From Metabacillus lacus (GTDB taxonomy: Bacteria > Bacillota > Bacilli > Bacillales > Bacillaceae), in NCBI RefSeq assembly GCF_009674805.1, contig NZ_WKKI01000001.1:186001-250000 (forward strand): a stretch of DNA of 64,000 nt. Direction: 5' to 3'. The stretch's first letter is position 1, and every line of letters starts with the position of its first letter. A program made the translations under genes and the position numbers. The notes under the pieces were generated by a model, which saw only the letters and a program-made list of their open reading frames with translations, was not told the origin of the DNA and ran no database searches. This document shows positions 50,783 through 61,491 of this stretch, in pieces.

Positions 50783-53551
50783 CTATGACAGCCATACCCT
50801 CATAACTGAAAGCAGCTGATCCAATTTTAATGGCTTGCTGACATAATCAGATGCGCCTGCTTCCAGGCATTTTTCCCGGTCTCCCTTCATTGCCTTGGCA
50901 GTCAGGGCAATAATCGGAATATCAGGGTGAAGCCCGTTGGAACGTATATTTCTCATTGTTTCATATCCGTCCATGTACGGCATCATAATATCCATTAAAA
51001 TAATATCAATATCGCCTCTTCCCTCCAGCATATTCAGGCATTCAATTCCGTTTTGTGCAGTCATGACGTCCATGCCTTCCTGCTGAAGAGCACTTTTCAA
51101 AGAATAAATGTTTCTATTATCATCATCCACAATTAAAACGCGTTTATTCTTAAAGACGGCTTTTGCATCAGCTATTTCAGGCTTCTTCACTGTAACGGCT
51201 GCAGCCACTTGTTTTGTTGCTTCCTGTACTTCTTCTTCGGCACTCATAGTCCCTTCTGCCTTCCCAGTAAGGGGCAGGCTTGGAATATAGATTGAAAAAG
51301 TGCTTCCTTCCCCTTCTATACTTTCCAGCTCAATAAATCCTCCAAGTAACCTTGTGAATTCCCTGCTGATAGACAAACCAAGACCTGTTCCCCCGAATTT
51401 GCGCATTGCAGCACCATCGGCCTGCTGAAAGGCTTCAAATATCAGCTTTTGTTTATCTGCCGGTATTCCGATTCCTGTATCTCTTACAGCAATTTGAAGC
51501 CAGTACTCTGCATTCTCTAAAGAATCTATATGGCTTACTGAAGCTTTGGGTGCTAGATCAATTGAAACTGTGACAGCTCCCTGTTCCGTAAACTTCAGAG
51601 CATTTGACAGCAAATTCTTTAATACCTGCTGCAGCCTTTGCTCATCTGTCCACAGTATAGCAGGAACACGTTCTCCCTTTTTAACCTCAAGCTGCAATCC
51701 TCGGTTTTGGGCAATGTGGCTGAAGTTTCTTTCAATATGATCAGGCAGCTCGCTGATGTTCATTTCAGAAAAATGGACTTCAGCCTTTCCAGCTTCAATC
51801 TTAGAAAGATCCAAAATGTCATTAATTAAAGATAGAAGCTCCTGTCCTGATGAATGAATCACACCGGCAAATTCTTTATGCTCGTCTGTTAATTCCCCGC
51901 TGCTGTCCTCTGAAAGCATTTCTGAAAGAATCAAAATACTGTTTAAAGGTGTTCTCAGTTCATGGGACATATTTGCAAGAAATTCAGATTTGTAGCGTGA
52001 GCTCACCATTAGTTCCCGAGCTTTTTCTTCCAGTGATTTTTTAGCCCTTTCAAGTTCAGAAGATTTTGTTTCTGCATCCTTCGACCGTTCTTCAAGCTGT
52101 TCATTTGTCATTCGAAGTTCTTCAGACTGAGCCTGAAGCTCTTCAGATTGCGCCTGCATTTCCTCAGATTGCGCCTGAAGCTCTTCTGACTGTGTTTGAA
52201 GCTCTTCTGTCATTTCCTGTGATTCTTTCAGAAGTCTTTCTATTTCTGCCCTGCCTAATACACTGTTTATCGTAATTCCCAATGTATCTAGAACATTTGT
52301 GAGCAGGTTAAATTGTAATGGAGAAATTTCATGCAAACTGGCAAATTCCAGCATGGCTACAATTTTTTTCTCAAAAAGAACCGGCATTACAGCAAGGGTT
52401 TTGGGCTTAACCTCACCAAGGCCGGTAGTAATATACCGGAAATCTTCAGGAATGTCCTGCATAATAATCGTTTTTTGTTCTAATGCAGCCTGTCCGATCA
52501 GTCCTTCGCCAAGACGGAAGGAATTTCTCCCTGCATCATGGGAGTCAGCAAAAGACGAAATTTTATGAAATGCTGTTTCCTCGCCTTCCCCTTTTCGAAT
52601 ATAAAGAGCGCCAAGTGATGCATCCAATTTTTCCGCAATACTATTCATAAACTGTTTCGCTAAGTCTTCTACTTCGGTAATTCCCTGATACATTGTGGCA
52701 ATTTCTGCGACATTTGTCTGCAGCCAGTTTTGTTCAGTAATTTTAGCTGTAAAATCCTTTTCTTTTCTTCCATACTCCTCAAGAGAAGCTGCCATTTCAT
52801 TAAAAGACACGGCTATTTGTCCAATTTCATCCTTAGTCTTGACTGGAACTCTTGGCAGGGAAGTCAGGTTCGTGTAATCCACATTATTCATCACACCGGT
52901 AATGCTTTTAATACTGGCTGAGGTGCTTTTTATCACCCAGGCTGAGATGAGGAATATCATCAGCAGGCATATTGCCAGTGACACAACGACAAATATAACA
53001 GCCTGGTTATAAATCTCTGCTGCATGGGCCTGTGCTTCATCCATTAAGTTTTCCTGAAAGAACTGAAACTCAGAAATCTTTTCCCCTAGAGCTTGTCTTT
53101 CCTGCTGATAATCATTAAATATTGCTGAAGAACTGTTTATGTTTGTATTTCCCTCTGCAATTTGTGCAGCGATGGCCGATTCTGTTTGTGCAAAGCTTCG
53201 GTAGCGGTCCCATATCTCCGCCATCATTTGTCTGCCTTCCTCCCTGTTCAGGGTAGGCTCAAGCCTCGACATCGCACCTTCAATTTCACTTTGCTTTTCC
53301 TGTATGGCCTGAATACCGGCACTTACATTTGCTTCCTGTTCATCATTCAGGAGTATAAGCACATCTCGCTCTGTAGATGTATATAGATCCTGAATGCTGA
53401 TCGACTGCTTTACTTTTTGATAACGGTCATCTGTAATTTCAGTCATTGTGCTTCTAATATTACTGACCATGAATAACAGTACAGAAAGCAAAAGCAGCAT
53501 AAAAATCAGTATGGTGCCAAAACCGACCATCTGCTTCCTCTTAAATGTCAT
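50783..53551 (-). CDS. rsbK: Hybrid sensor histidine kinase RsbK-like
   Basis: 922 aa. Two membrane helices (about 8-32 and 185-208) flank an extracytoplasmic four-helix sensor (CHASE3-like). HAMP about 209-262; GAF about 295-430; coiled-coil of repeated QSEELQA heptads near 440-500; HisKA with His530 in SHELRTPLN; HATPase_c with NLLSNALKF and GTGLGLSI; C-terminal receiver with Asp854 in ILMDIMMPYMDG. It matches RsbK of B. cereus in domain order. Stress sensing here should drive RsbY and sigma B. ATG 53551 follows GAGGGAGAG. Confidence 0.9.
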   Translation of the reverse strand: MTFKRKQMVGFGTILIFMLLLLSVLLFMVSNIRSTMTEITDDRYQKVKQSISIQDLYTSTERDVLILLNDEQEANVSAGIQAIQEKQSEIEGAMSRLEPTLNREEGRQMMAEIWDRYRSFAQTESAIAAQIAEGNTNINSSSAIFNDYQQERQALGEKISEFQFFQENLMDEAQAHAAEIYNQAVIFVVVSLAICLLMIFLISAWVIKSTSASIKSITGVMNNVDYTNLTSLPRVPVKTKDEIGQIAVSFNEMAASLEEYGRKEKDFTAKITEQNWLQTNVAEIATMYQGITEVEDLAKQFMNSIAEKLDASLGALYIRKGEGEETAFHKISSFADSHDAGRNSFRLGEGLIGQAALEQKTIIMQDIPEDFRYITTGLGEVKPKTLAVMPVLFEKKIVAMLEFASLHEISPLQFNLLTNVLDTLGITINSVLGRAEIERLLKESQEMTEELQTQSEELQAQSEEMQAQSEELQAQSEELRMTNEQLEERSKDAETKSSELERAKKSLEEKARELMVSSRYKSEFLANMSHELRTPLNSILILSEMLSEDSSGELTDEHKEFAGVIHSSGQELLSLINDILDLSKIEAGKAEVHFSEMNISELPDHIERNFSHIAQNRGLQLEVKKGERVPAILWTDEQRLQQVLKNLLSNALKFTEQGAVTVSIDLAPKASVSHIDSLENAEYWLQIAVRDTGIGIPADKQKLIFEAFQQADGAAMRKFGGTGLGLSISREFTRLLGGFIELESIEGEGSTFSIYIPSLPLTGKAEGTMSAEEEVQEATKQVAAAVTVKKPEIADAKAVFKNKRVLIVDDDNRNIYSLKSALQQEGMDVMTAQNGIECLNMLEGRGDIDIILMDIMMPYMDGYETMRNIRSNGLHPDIPIIALTAKAMKGDREKCLEAGASDYVSKPLKLDQLLSVMRVWLS

Positions 53552-53806
53552 ACGCTCTCTCCCTCTATTTAGTTTTATTTATGAAGCATTAAATTAATTG
53601 TCCAAAAGTAATTTTATCATAATTCTTCAAGATGAACGAAAATTAGACATTAAATTAATTTGAGAAAAGTTTTCAGAATGTGGTTTTGGGAAGGTTTGTA
53701 ATGGGTAAATATTGGTTGTAGACCCCCTATGATATACTTTTAAGCCCTTTCGGCTTCCTTCTTCCTTTGGATAGAAGGTTTTTTTATTTGTAAATACATG
53801 TACATC

Positions 53807-53839
53807 AAAAGAATATACCTCTAAAGAAGAGGTATATTC
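53807..53839 (-). terminator. Terminator of the SDR gene at 53864
   Basis: Reverse strand GAATATACCTCT-TCTTT-AGAGGTATATTC followed by TTTTG; 12-bp perfect stem. Confidence 0.8.
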
Positions 53840-53863
53840 TTAATCAACTACATTTTTTGCTGT

Positions 53864-54613
53864 TTATAAGGAATAGCCTCCGTCCACAACCAGATTATGC
53901 CCGTTTATATAACTTGAATCTTCGCTGGCTAAAAAGTAAACGGCTTTGGCAATTTCTTCAGGTTTTCCAAAACTGCCTCGCGGATGCTCTGACTTTGCCT
54001 CTTCATACATTTCAGAGGAAGGATACACACTTTTGGCCAGATCAGTATCTACCGGACCGGGTGAAACCGAGTTAACTCTAATATTGGTTTTGGCAAAACG
54101 GGAAGCAAGTGATTTTGTTAAACCTACTACACCCGCCTTTGTCGCACTGTATGCAGGCAATGCAGGTGAATATGTTTCAGATCCTACCGATGCTGCATTA
54201 TTAATGATGCTGACCGGTTCGTCAGTTGAAAAGTATTTTTCGCCGTTTTTCAGCATAAGGTACTGAGATCTGAGATTCACCTCAAACAGCCTGTCCCAAT
54301 CTTCTTCTTCAACCTTTAATAAAGAGCCGAGGCCAAGCTCAGCACTGCCGGCATTGTTGAACAATACATGCAGCTTTTCATATTCTTCGCTGAACCATTG
54401 AAAAAACGCTTCGACAGATTCTTTTTCTGTCAGCTCCACGCTTTTAAAGGTAATAGATCCGCTGCCTTCTTCTCCAACAGCTTCAAGCTTCCTGCCCTCT
54501 TCTTCGGACCTGCCCAGTGCTATCACTGAATATCCTTTTTCACAAAAAAGCTTAGCAGTTGCTTTCCCTATCCCTGAAGTTGCACCTGTAACAATCACTA
54601 CTTTATTTTCCAA
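53864..54613 (-). CDS. SDR-family oxidoreductase
   Basis: Classical short-chain dehydrogenase/reductase, 249 aa. Cofactor loop TGATSGIGKA near residue 9; NNAGSAELG; catalytic Ser in NNAASVGS and Tyr/Lys in YSATKAGVVGL; SPGPVDTDLA; C-terminal INGHNLVVDGG. The start is ambiguous: GAGAGGG is 9 bases before TTG 54613 (chosen) and directly abuts the ATG at 54622. It follows a DUF3243 gene by 17 bp, likely one operon. Substrate unknown. Confidence 0.88.
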   Translation of the reverse strand: MENKVVIVTGATSGIGKATAKLFCEKGYSVIALGRSEEEGRKLEAVGEEGSGSITFKSVELTEKESVEAFFQWFSEEYEKLHVLFNNAGSAELGLGSLLKVEEEDWDRLFEVNLRSQYLMLKNGEKYFSTDEPVSIINNAASVGSETYSPALPAYSATKAGVVGLTKSLASRFAKTNIRVNSVSPGPVDTDLAKSVYPSSEMYEEAKSEHPRGSFGKPEEIAKAVYFLASEDSSYINGHNLVVDGGYSL

Positions 54614-54630
54614 GATCAGCATCCCTCTCT

Positions 54631-54963
54631 TTAATGAGACTGTTTGGCAAATTCTACAAGCAAGCGGGAAAAATGATTCTGTTCTTCCTCTGTAGCCGCT
54701 TCCCACAGTTCTTTTAAAAGCATTTCTTCCCTGTTCCGCGGATCAACATTATTCGCCAGGTATTCAGCTGTAATTTTCGCACTTTTGGCTAATGCTTCCT
54801 CACTAAGCCCTAATTTCTCTCCTGCATTTACTTTATCTCCCAAGTAGTTTCTGAACGTTTGAAAATTCTCCAGAATTTCATCTTTTTCTTGCTTGCTAAG
54901 AGCATCTAGTTTTGATTCTACTTTCTCTCTTTGAATAGACGTATCTTTATCTTGATAATTCAT
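54631..54963 (-). CDS. DUF3243 domain protein
   Basis: 110 aa, soluble, helical. FRNYLGDKVNAGEKLGLSEE followed by AKITAEYLANNVDPRNREEM and LLKELWEAATEEEQ is the DUF3243 signature. ATG 54963 with GGGGAGGTG upstream is preferred; the frame runs to 54993. Function unknown. First gene of a two-gene unit with the SDR. Confidence 0.85.
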   Translation of the reverse strand: MNYQDKDTSIQREKVESKLDALSKQEKDEILENFQTFRNYLGDKVNAGEKLGLSEEALAKSAKITAEYLANNVDPRNREEMLLKELWEAATEEEQNHFSRLLVEFAKQSH

Positions 54964-55100
54964 CAAAAGCACCTCCCCACTAGATTTACTCATTCCATTC
55001 CCGACTGTATAAAGGGATAAACGGCTAAATATGCTCTTCCTTATAGAACTCCGAGCCTGGCTTTGCTAACTATTGATGCAGCCTGTGTGTTCTGCAAAAG

Positions 55101-55132
55101 AAAAAAGACAGAATCCGGAGTGGAATCTGTCT
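55101..55132 (-). terminator. Terminator of the HAD phosphatase gene
   Basis: Reverse strand AGACAGATTCC-ACTCC-GGATTCTGTCT then TTTTTC. Confidence 0.83.
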
Positions 55133-55138
55133 GTATCA

Positions 55139-55993
55139 TCAAGTTAACACATGTTTTTCAATCGCCTGCCCCACACCATCCTCATCATTTGATGCAGTTA
55201 TGTAATCACATATTTCTTTAATGTGTGGATCACCGTTGTCCATCGCAATTGATATACCTGCAGCTTTCAGCATTGGAAGGTCATTGAAATTATCTCCGAT
55301 TGCCACTGTATCTTTCATAGAAACCCCGAAATGAGCAGCAGCTGTTTTTAAGCCGTTTCCTTTATGTCCTTCCTTATTCATCACTTCCAAGTTAAAAGTT
55401 CCAGATGAAGTGACATTAATTCCATCTATGTTTTTAAATATTTCGCTCAGCTTTTCTTTTTGATCAAGATCAAGGGTAAGGATAAAGAATTTTTGAACAG
55501 TGATATCTTCTCTGTCTGCTACATCCCTAATATGAGTAAAAAGCTGAATATTCTCCTTTTTGGGCTGTTCCGTAATCTTTTTCCTCTGCTCTTCTGTTAA
55601 ATCCACTACGTTTGCCCTTCCGCTTTCCAGCACTTTGGATATTGAGTCCACCCAGCTGTCTGGCGTAAATATGCCCTGATTGCTGTATATACGGTAAGGC
55701 ACTTCTTCTTCATCTAATAATGAGCCTATTGTGTTAATATCTTCTTTTTCAATGGAAATGACTTTTAGTAGCTTTCCGGCTGCATATACGGCCGTTCCAT
55801 TGCTGCCTGCAACATGGCAGTCCAGTTTTGCTTCCTTAAGAATTCCTATAATATCTTCCGGTGCTCTTCCTGAACAAATCATCACGATATGGCCCTGTTC
55901 CTGTGCCTTTTGGATTGCCGCCTTGTTGCGTTCAGATATAGTCAGGGATGTAGAAAGAAGGGTCCCGTCCAAGTCAATGGCTATGAGTTTCAT
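55139..55993 (-). CDS. Cof-type HAD-IIB family phosphatase
   Basis: Haloacid-dehalogenase-superfamily phosphatase, 284 aa, the Cof/IIB subgroup that hydrolyses sugar phosphates and related metabolites. Motif I IAIDLDGTLL (Asp8, Asp10), motif II ICSGR (Ser), cap domain between about 85-190, motif III Lys in NKEGHKGNGLK, and motif IV AIGDNFNDLPML near 231. ATG 55993 follows AAGGAGA. Single gene; substrate not predictable. Confidence 0.92.
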   Translation of the reverse strand: MKLIAIDLDGTLLSTSLTISERNKAAIQKAQEQGHIVMICSGRAPEDIIGILKEAKLDCHVAGSNGTAVYAAGKLLKVISIEKEDINTIGSLLDEEEVPYRIYSNQGIFTPDSWVDSISKVLESGRANVVDLTEEQRKKITEQPKKENIQLFTHIRDVADREDITVQKFFILTLDLDQKEKLSEIFKNIDGINVTSSGTFNLEVMNKEGHKGNGLKTAAAHFGVSMKDTVAIGDNFNDLPMLKAAGISIAMDNGDPHIKEICDYITASNDEDGVGQAIEKHVLT

Positions 55994-56088
55994 TGTGTCA
56001 TCTCCTTATGTATTTTCAATACCACTATACACTTAATTTTTTGTGAAAACAAAGCAGGAAGGTTTTGTTAGTTTCATTCTTATATAAG

Positions 56089-56126
56089 AAAAAAGCTCCC
56101 ATATGATATGCATGGAAGCCTTTTAT
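56089..56126 (-). terminator. Terminator of the surface-protein operon
   Basis: Reverse strand GGCTTCCATG...CATATGGGAGCTTTTTTC, imperfect stem, shortly after the stop at 56140. Confidence 0.75.
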
Positions 56127-56139
56127 CATAAAAATTTAT

Positions 56140-56907
56140 TTAAGGCCGCGTGACAATCAGCGAACGAGTTTCTACGATTGCAGATTCTAAGCCCGTTCCT
56201 GTCACAGTAATTCTAACGTTGTATACGTGATCACCTTGAGGCGGATTATCCACCCAAGTGAGAGATGGTATTTCTGTAAAGGACCTTGTGATAGGAGTGA
56301 CAAATTCGTCTTGTGATGTGATGGATACAAATGAAATAGGCACGTGATCCCTGAATAGCTCAAAAGAAATATTGTAAGATGGAGTGGTTGAGGAAGCAGA
56401 AGTCGTGATATCTACTTGAGAAAATGCAGTAATTATCAGTCTTTCCCCATCTACAGTAGAAATGGCAGGAGCTGTGAGTACAGTTACCGAGTTGTTTAGA
56501 GGCAAGAAGATTCCGGCAATAGCCTGACTGTTAACGAGCTTAATCTGTGAGGTTTCGTCCCTCACTAGTTCATCGTAAACTAACCTGTGCGCGGCAACTA
56601 TCTCTCCTGCTTCATTTTTGCCCCATATTGACAATTCTACCCCTTCTTCACCGCTGCCTCCTGTTGTAAATATATATTCGAAGCCATCAAAATCCGCAAA
56701 AAACTCTCTATTAATTACTTGATTTGGTTCTATTCTAAATAACTCACTGACGTATTGAGTTCTATTTCCATTTAAGAAGTAACCTTGAATAAGAATAGAT
56801 GCAGCATTCGTCTGGCTTGTATTTATAATTACCGCAGTGACAGACTGTGTAGGTCGATTTCCGTCAGTGGTGTTATTATCTATTGGCCCGGTTTTAAATA
56901 CGGCCAT
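56140..56907 (-). CDS. Two-domain surface-type protein without collagen repeat
   Basis: 255 aa, unassigned family. Residues 1-110 match the start of the upstream neighbour: TGPIDN, ASILIQGYFLNGNRTQYVSE, NREFFADFD, SIWGKN and AAHRLV. Residues 125-255 match its C-terminal domain: NISFELFRDHVPI versus [12 protein letters not shown], and VYNVRITVTG versus [10 protein letters not shown]. It therefore looks like the same protein minus the collagen segment. No signal peptide, as for spore-surface proteins. ATG 56907 has AGGAGGGA upstream; 48 bp after the collagen-like gene, likely co-transcribed. Confidence 0.8.
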   Translation of the reverse strand: MAVFKTGPIDNNTTDGNRPTQSVTAVIINTSQTNAASILIQGYFLNGNRTQYVSELFRIEPNQVINREFFADFDGFEYIFTTGGSGEEGVELSIWGKNEAGEIVAAHRLVYDELVRDETSQIKLVNSQAIAGIFLPLNNSVTVLTAPAISTVDGERLIITAFSQVDITTSASSTTPSYNISFELFRDHVPISFVSITSQDEFVTPITRSFTEIPSLTWVDNPPQGDHVYNVRITVTGTGLESAIVETRSLIVTRP

Positions 56908-56955
56908 CTTTAATCCCTCCTGTATTTGTTATTCCATGAAAGATCCTTTCTTAAA

Positions 56956-58368
<1,413 letters not shown>

Positions 58369-58508
58369 ATAGAACCTCGCTTTCTGATTACCTTGAAAGT
58401 CTATGATTTCATTCATAGCTAAGATAGTTTATTATGTTATTAGTAAAAAAGTTCACGCCATATGCGGAGGGACGTCAAAAAAGGCAATGTTTCCTGGGGA
58501 GGAAATTC

Positions 58509-58832
58509 ATGAAGGATTCGGGAGTAAGAGGTTTATTGGTAGATTCTCAATCAAGATGCATACACTATCATAGTTTAAAAGACATCATATCCATCAAGTT
58601 TTATTGTTGTGGTGAATATTTTCCTTGTTATCAATGCCATCAGGCAGAAGCAGGGCATTCAGCCAAAGTATGGCCAAAGGAACAGTTTAATGAACTGGCT
58701 GTCTTGTGCGGAGTTTGCAAGTGTGAAATATCAATAGAAGAATATTTGTTTTCAGAATCAGAGTGCCCTAATTGTCAGTCTGCCTTTAATCCGGGTTGCA
58801 GCCTTCATTATCACCTTTACTTTGATATCTGA
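58509..58832 (+). CDS. CHY zinc-finger protein
   Basis: 107 aa. Cys/His pattern of the CHY zinc finger: CIHYHSLKDIISIKFYCCGE, then CYQCHQAEAGH, LCGVCKCEI, CPNCQSAFNPGC and LHYHLYF. Binds several zinc ions. ATG 58509 has GGGGAGGAAA upstream; the frame is open to 58434 but without support. Divergent from the collagen gene. In eukaryotes the domain is in ubiquitin ligases; its bacterial role is unknown. Confidence 0.88.
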   Translation: MKDSGVRGLLVDSQSRCIHYHSLKDIISIKFYCCGEYFPCYQCHQAEAGHSAKVWPKEQFNELAVLCGVCKCEISIEEYLFSESECPNCQSAFNPGCSLHYHLYFDI

Positions 58833-58937
58833 TCGTCTTTTTGCCATGACAATTTTTGCTTAGGAAGGCATATTAGCTGAGTTTAAGTGTATAATGTATA
58901 TGTACGAAATTTTTATACGTTAAGGATGTGTAAATTT

Positions 58938-59141
58938 ATGTGGAACAATGGTCAAAAAGAAAAGCCGCCTGAAAGCGTTGTGAAAGTCTGGAGCTGCGGA
59001 TCCGAAACATGCAATGGCTGGATGAGAGATAATTTCAAGCACTCAGAAGAACCTGATTGTCCTTTGTGCGGACATGCCATGGTGGTAAGCGAAAGAACTC
59101 TTCCCATTCTGGAAAATTTTCCTGTTAGTGCAAAGAAATAA
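58938..59141 (+). CDS. ydjO: Cold-inducible YdjO-like zinc-ribbon protein
   Basis: 67 aa. VKVWSCGSETCNGWMRDNF and PDCPLCGHAM supply a CxxxxC/CxxC ribbon and the KGWMR-like segment of the YdjO family (69 aa in B. subtilis). ATG 58938 with AAGGATG upstream is chosen; the longer frame from 58887 is unsupported. Function unknown beyond cold induction in B. subtilis. Confidence 0.85.
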   Translation: MWNNGQKEKPPESVVKVWSCGSETCNGWMRDNFKHSEEPDCPLCGHAMVVSERTLPILENFPVSAKK

Positions 59142-59192
59142 CGTTGCTTCCTGATAATAATCCTTAACTTGGCCTTATGTATAATGTGACTG

Positions 59193-59226
59193 AAAAAGGA
59201 GTACTCTCAAAGAGCACTCCTTCTTT
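59193..59226 (-). terminator. Terminator of recQ
   Basis: Reverse strand AAGGAGTGCTCT-TTG-AGAGTACTCCTT (one mismatch) then TTTCAG; also T-rich on the plus strand, so it can serve ydjO. Confidence 0.82.
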
Positions 59227-59232
59227 TATCTT

Positions 59233-61359
59233 TTATACAGAAACTCTCTGGATCTCCATTTTTGTCAGCACTGCTTTGATCATAAAATAACTGATGCTTT
59301 CAGGCAGTTGTTCTTTCAATGGCTTTAGAAAAATTGTTTTTTCTCTTTGAATACATTCTTTAATCTGTAATTCATTCTCCTCAGAAACAAACTTCTCCCA
59401 TTCAACCGTCATCCCTTCTTTTGCACACCTGAGAACGTGATTTTCAACTGTAACGGCAGACAGCTGCCGCTTTTTTGCAATTTCTTCAAGACTGTACCCG
59501 TCACTCAACAACTCATAGGTCTTCAGATGCGACCCCTTGCCGTTATTTGTATCTTGATAGTCTTGAGAGTCTTCTGATTGAATATAGTTTTGAATCACTG
59601 AAATAAACGCTTCTCCGTAGTCTTTTTGCTTCTTTTGTCCAACACCTTTAATAGTTAAAAATTCCTCTGCATTCGAAGGAAGGGCGGTACACATATCGAG
59701 AAGCGTGCTGTCTGAAAATATAACAAAGGGCGGAACTTTAGCGGTATCTGCGATTTCTTTTCTAAGTTTTCTAAGTTCCTCAAATAATGCTGAATTTTTC
59801 GTATCATTCTTTTTAGCAGCTGAAAGCTTTTCTGCTTTCTTATAAATTTCCTGCCTGCCTTGAAGTACGTCCTTCCCTTTCTCAGTAACATATAAAACTG
59901 GATACTGTGTTCCGGTAATGCCGATAAATTGTTCAGACGTTAAATAATCTATTAAATGACCTATTTGCTTTGCAGGCTTGTCTTTCATAATGCCGTAGGT
60001 CGACAGTTTATGAAATCCAAAGCTGCTGATTTTTTTATTTGCTGAACCGGCAAGAACCTGGCTGATGACTGTTTTGCCAAATTTTCTTTCCATCCTCACC
60101 ATACAGGATAGAATCATTTGTGCTTCCCTGGTAATATTGACTTTTTCCCTGGTGTCGTGGCAGTTGCTGCATTTTCCGCAGGGAGCTGCACCACTCTCGC
60201 CAAAATACTGCTGAATATACTGCTGTAGACAGTTTTCTACAAAGCAATAATCTTTCATACTTTGAAGCTTCTCTGTTTCCTGCCGTATTCTCTGAGTATC
60301 TGATATGGACTTCTCGATGAGAAAACGCTGAACCTGCAAGTCATATGGGCTGTAAAGAAGAATGCACTCGCTTTCCAACCCGTCCCTGCCTGCCCTGCCT
60401 GCTTCCTGATAATAGCCTTCCATATTTTTTGGAAGCTGATAATGGAGCACGAATCTTACATTTGATTTATCTATACCCATTCCAAAAGCGTTAGTGGCAA
60501 CCATGACGGAAAGGTTGTCCTTGATAAAGCCGTCCTGCTGATCAGCCCTCTCCCCATCACTTAACCCTCCATGATACTTTCCTGCTCTGACTCCTTTTTT
60601 TATCAATGAAGCGTGAAGCTGATCAACTTCTTTTCTTGTTGCAGCATAAATGATTCCTGATTCTGATTTATGTGTTCCAATATAATGCTGCAAGTACTGA
60701 AGCTTATCAGCTCCTCTAACCACTTGAAAAGATAGATTGCTGCGCTGAAACCCTGCCACATACTCATTTTCCTGAAAGATAGATAGCGATTGTCTAATAT
60801 CATCTCGAACCGAAGGAGTGGCAGTTGCAGTCAGGGCCAGCGTGACCGGCCTGGAAGGAAGTTCATTGATTAACCTAGCGATTCTAAGATAGCTTGGCCG
60901 AAAGTCATGTCCCCACTGTGAAATACAATGGGCTTCATCTACTGCAAAAAGAGAAATGTTGAGCTTCTTTAATGTATGGAAAAATTCAGGTGAATCAAGC
61001 CTTTCAGGTGCGAGATACAATAGCTTATATGCACCGTTTGCAGCAGCTTCCATCCGCTTTTCAGCCTCTCTGTAAGTAAGGGAGCTATTGATATAGGCTG
61101 CGGGAATTCCCGCAGTCTCCAAGGCATCTACCTGATCTTTCATAAGTGAAATCAATGGCGAGATAACAATTGTAATTCCTGGCAGGAGCAATGCTGGAAT
61201 TTGATAGCAAATTGATTTTCCTCCGCCTGTCGGCATAACTCCAAGTGTAGGCTTTCCATCGAGAACATTTGAAATGATCCATTCTTGGCCCTGTCTGAAT
61301 TGCTCATATCCAAAATATTGTTTTAATGTTTCTGTTGCTTGCTTTAACACAGCATTCAT
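59233..61359 (-). CDS. recQ: ATP-dependent DNA helicase RecQ
   Basis: 3'-5' superfamily-2 helicase in recombination and replication repair, 708 aa, longer than B. subtilis RecQ (591). Motif 0 FRQGQEWII, Walker A PTGGGKSICYQIP near 46-58, DEAH FAVDEAHCISQWGHDFRPSYL near 138, motif VI AGRAGRDGLESE; zinc-binding CGKCSNC; RQC wing; HRDC about 510-590 (LLDMCTALPSNAEEFLTIKGVG); then a C-terminal helix-turn-helix extension (LLSDGYSLEEIAKKRQLSAVTVENH), as in B. cereus-type RecQ. ATG 61359 with a weak AAAAAGG. Confidence 0.95.
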   Translation of the reverse strand: MNAVLKQATETLKQYFGYEQFRQGQEWIISNVLDGKPTLGVMPTGGGKSICYQIPALLLPGITIVISPLISLMKDQVDALETAGIPAAYINSSLTYREAEKRMEAAANGAYKLLYLAPERLDSPEFFHTLKKLNISLFAVDEAHCISQWGHDFRPSYLRIARLINELPSRPVTLALTATATPSVRDDIRQSLSIFQENEYVAGFQRSNLSFQVVRGADKLQYLQHYIGTHKSESGIIYAATRKEVDQLHASLIKKGVRAGKYHGGLSDGERADQQDGFIKDNLSVMVATNAFGMGIDKSNVRFVLHYQLPKNMEGYYQEAGRAGRDGLESECILLYSPYDLQVQRFLIEKSISDTQRIRQETEKLQSMKDYCFVENCLQQYIQQYFGESGAAPCGKCSNCHDTREKVNITREAQMILSCMVRMERKFGKTVISQVLAGSANKKISSFGFHKLSTYGIMKDKPAKQIGHLIDYLTSEQFIGITGTQYPVLYVTEKGKDVLQGRQEIYKKAEKLSAAKKNDTKNSALFEELRKLRKEIADTAKVPPFVIFSDSTLLDMCTALPSNAEEFLTIKGVGQKKQKDYGEAFISVIQNYIQSEDSQDYQDTNNGKGSHLKTYELLSDGYSLEEIAKKRQLSAVTVENHVLRCAKEGMTVEWEKFVSEENELQIKECIQREKTIFLKPLKEQLPESISYFMIKAVLTKMEIQRVSV

Positions 61360-61491
61360 CCTTTTTTCATTCTTTCCCCTATTATATCAGAATCCAGCTG
61401 CCCTTTTTTATTAAGAAACACAAGTTTGTGAGATTGAAAATGCTAAATAGTGGTAGAATTTAAGTGATAACAGGATGGGAGGAAATCTTCG

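Noticed and set aside
53700-53720. Plus-strand GGGTAA word as a sigma-B promoter
   Set aside because: No gene follows on the plus strand; the next gene is on the other strand.
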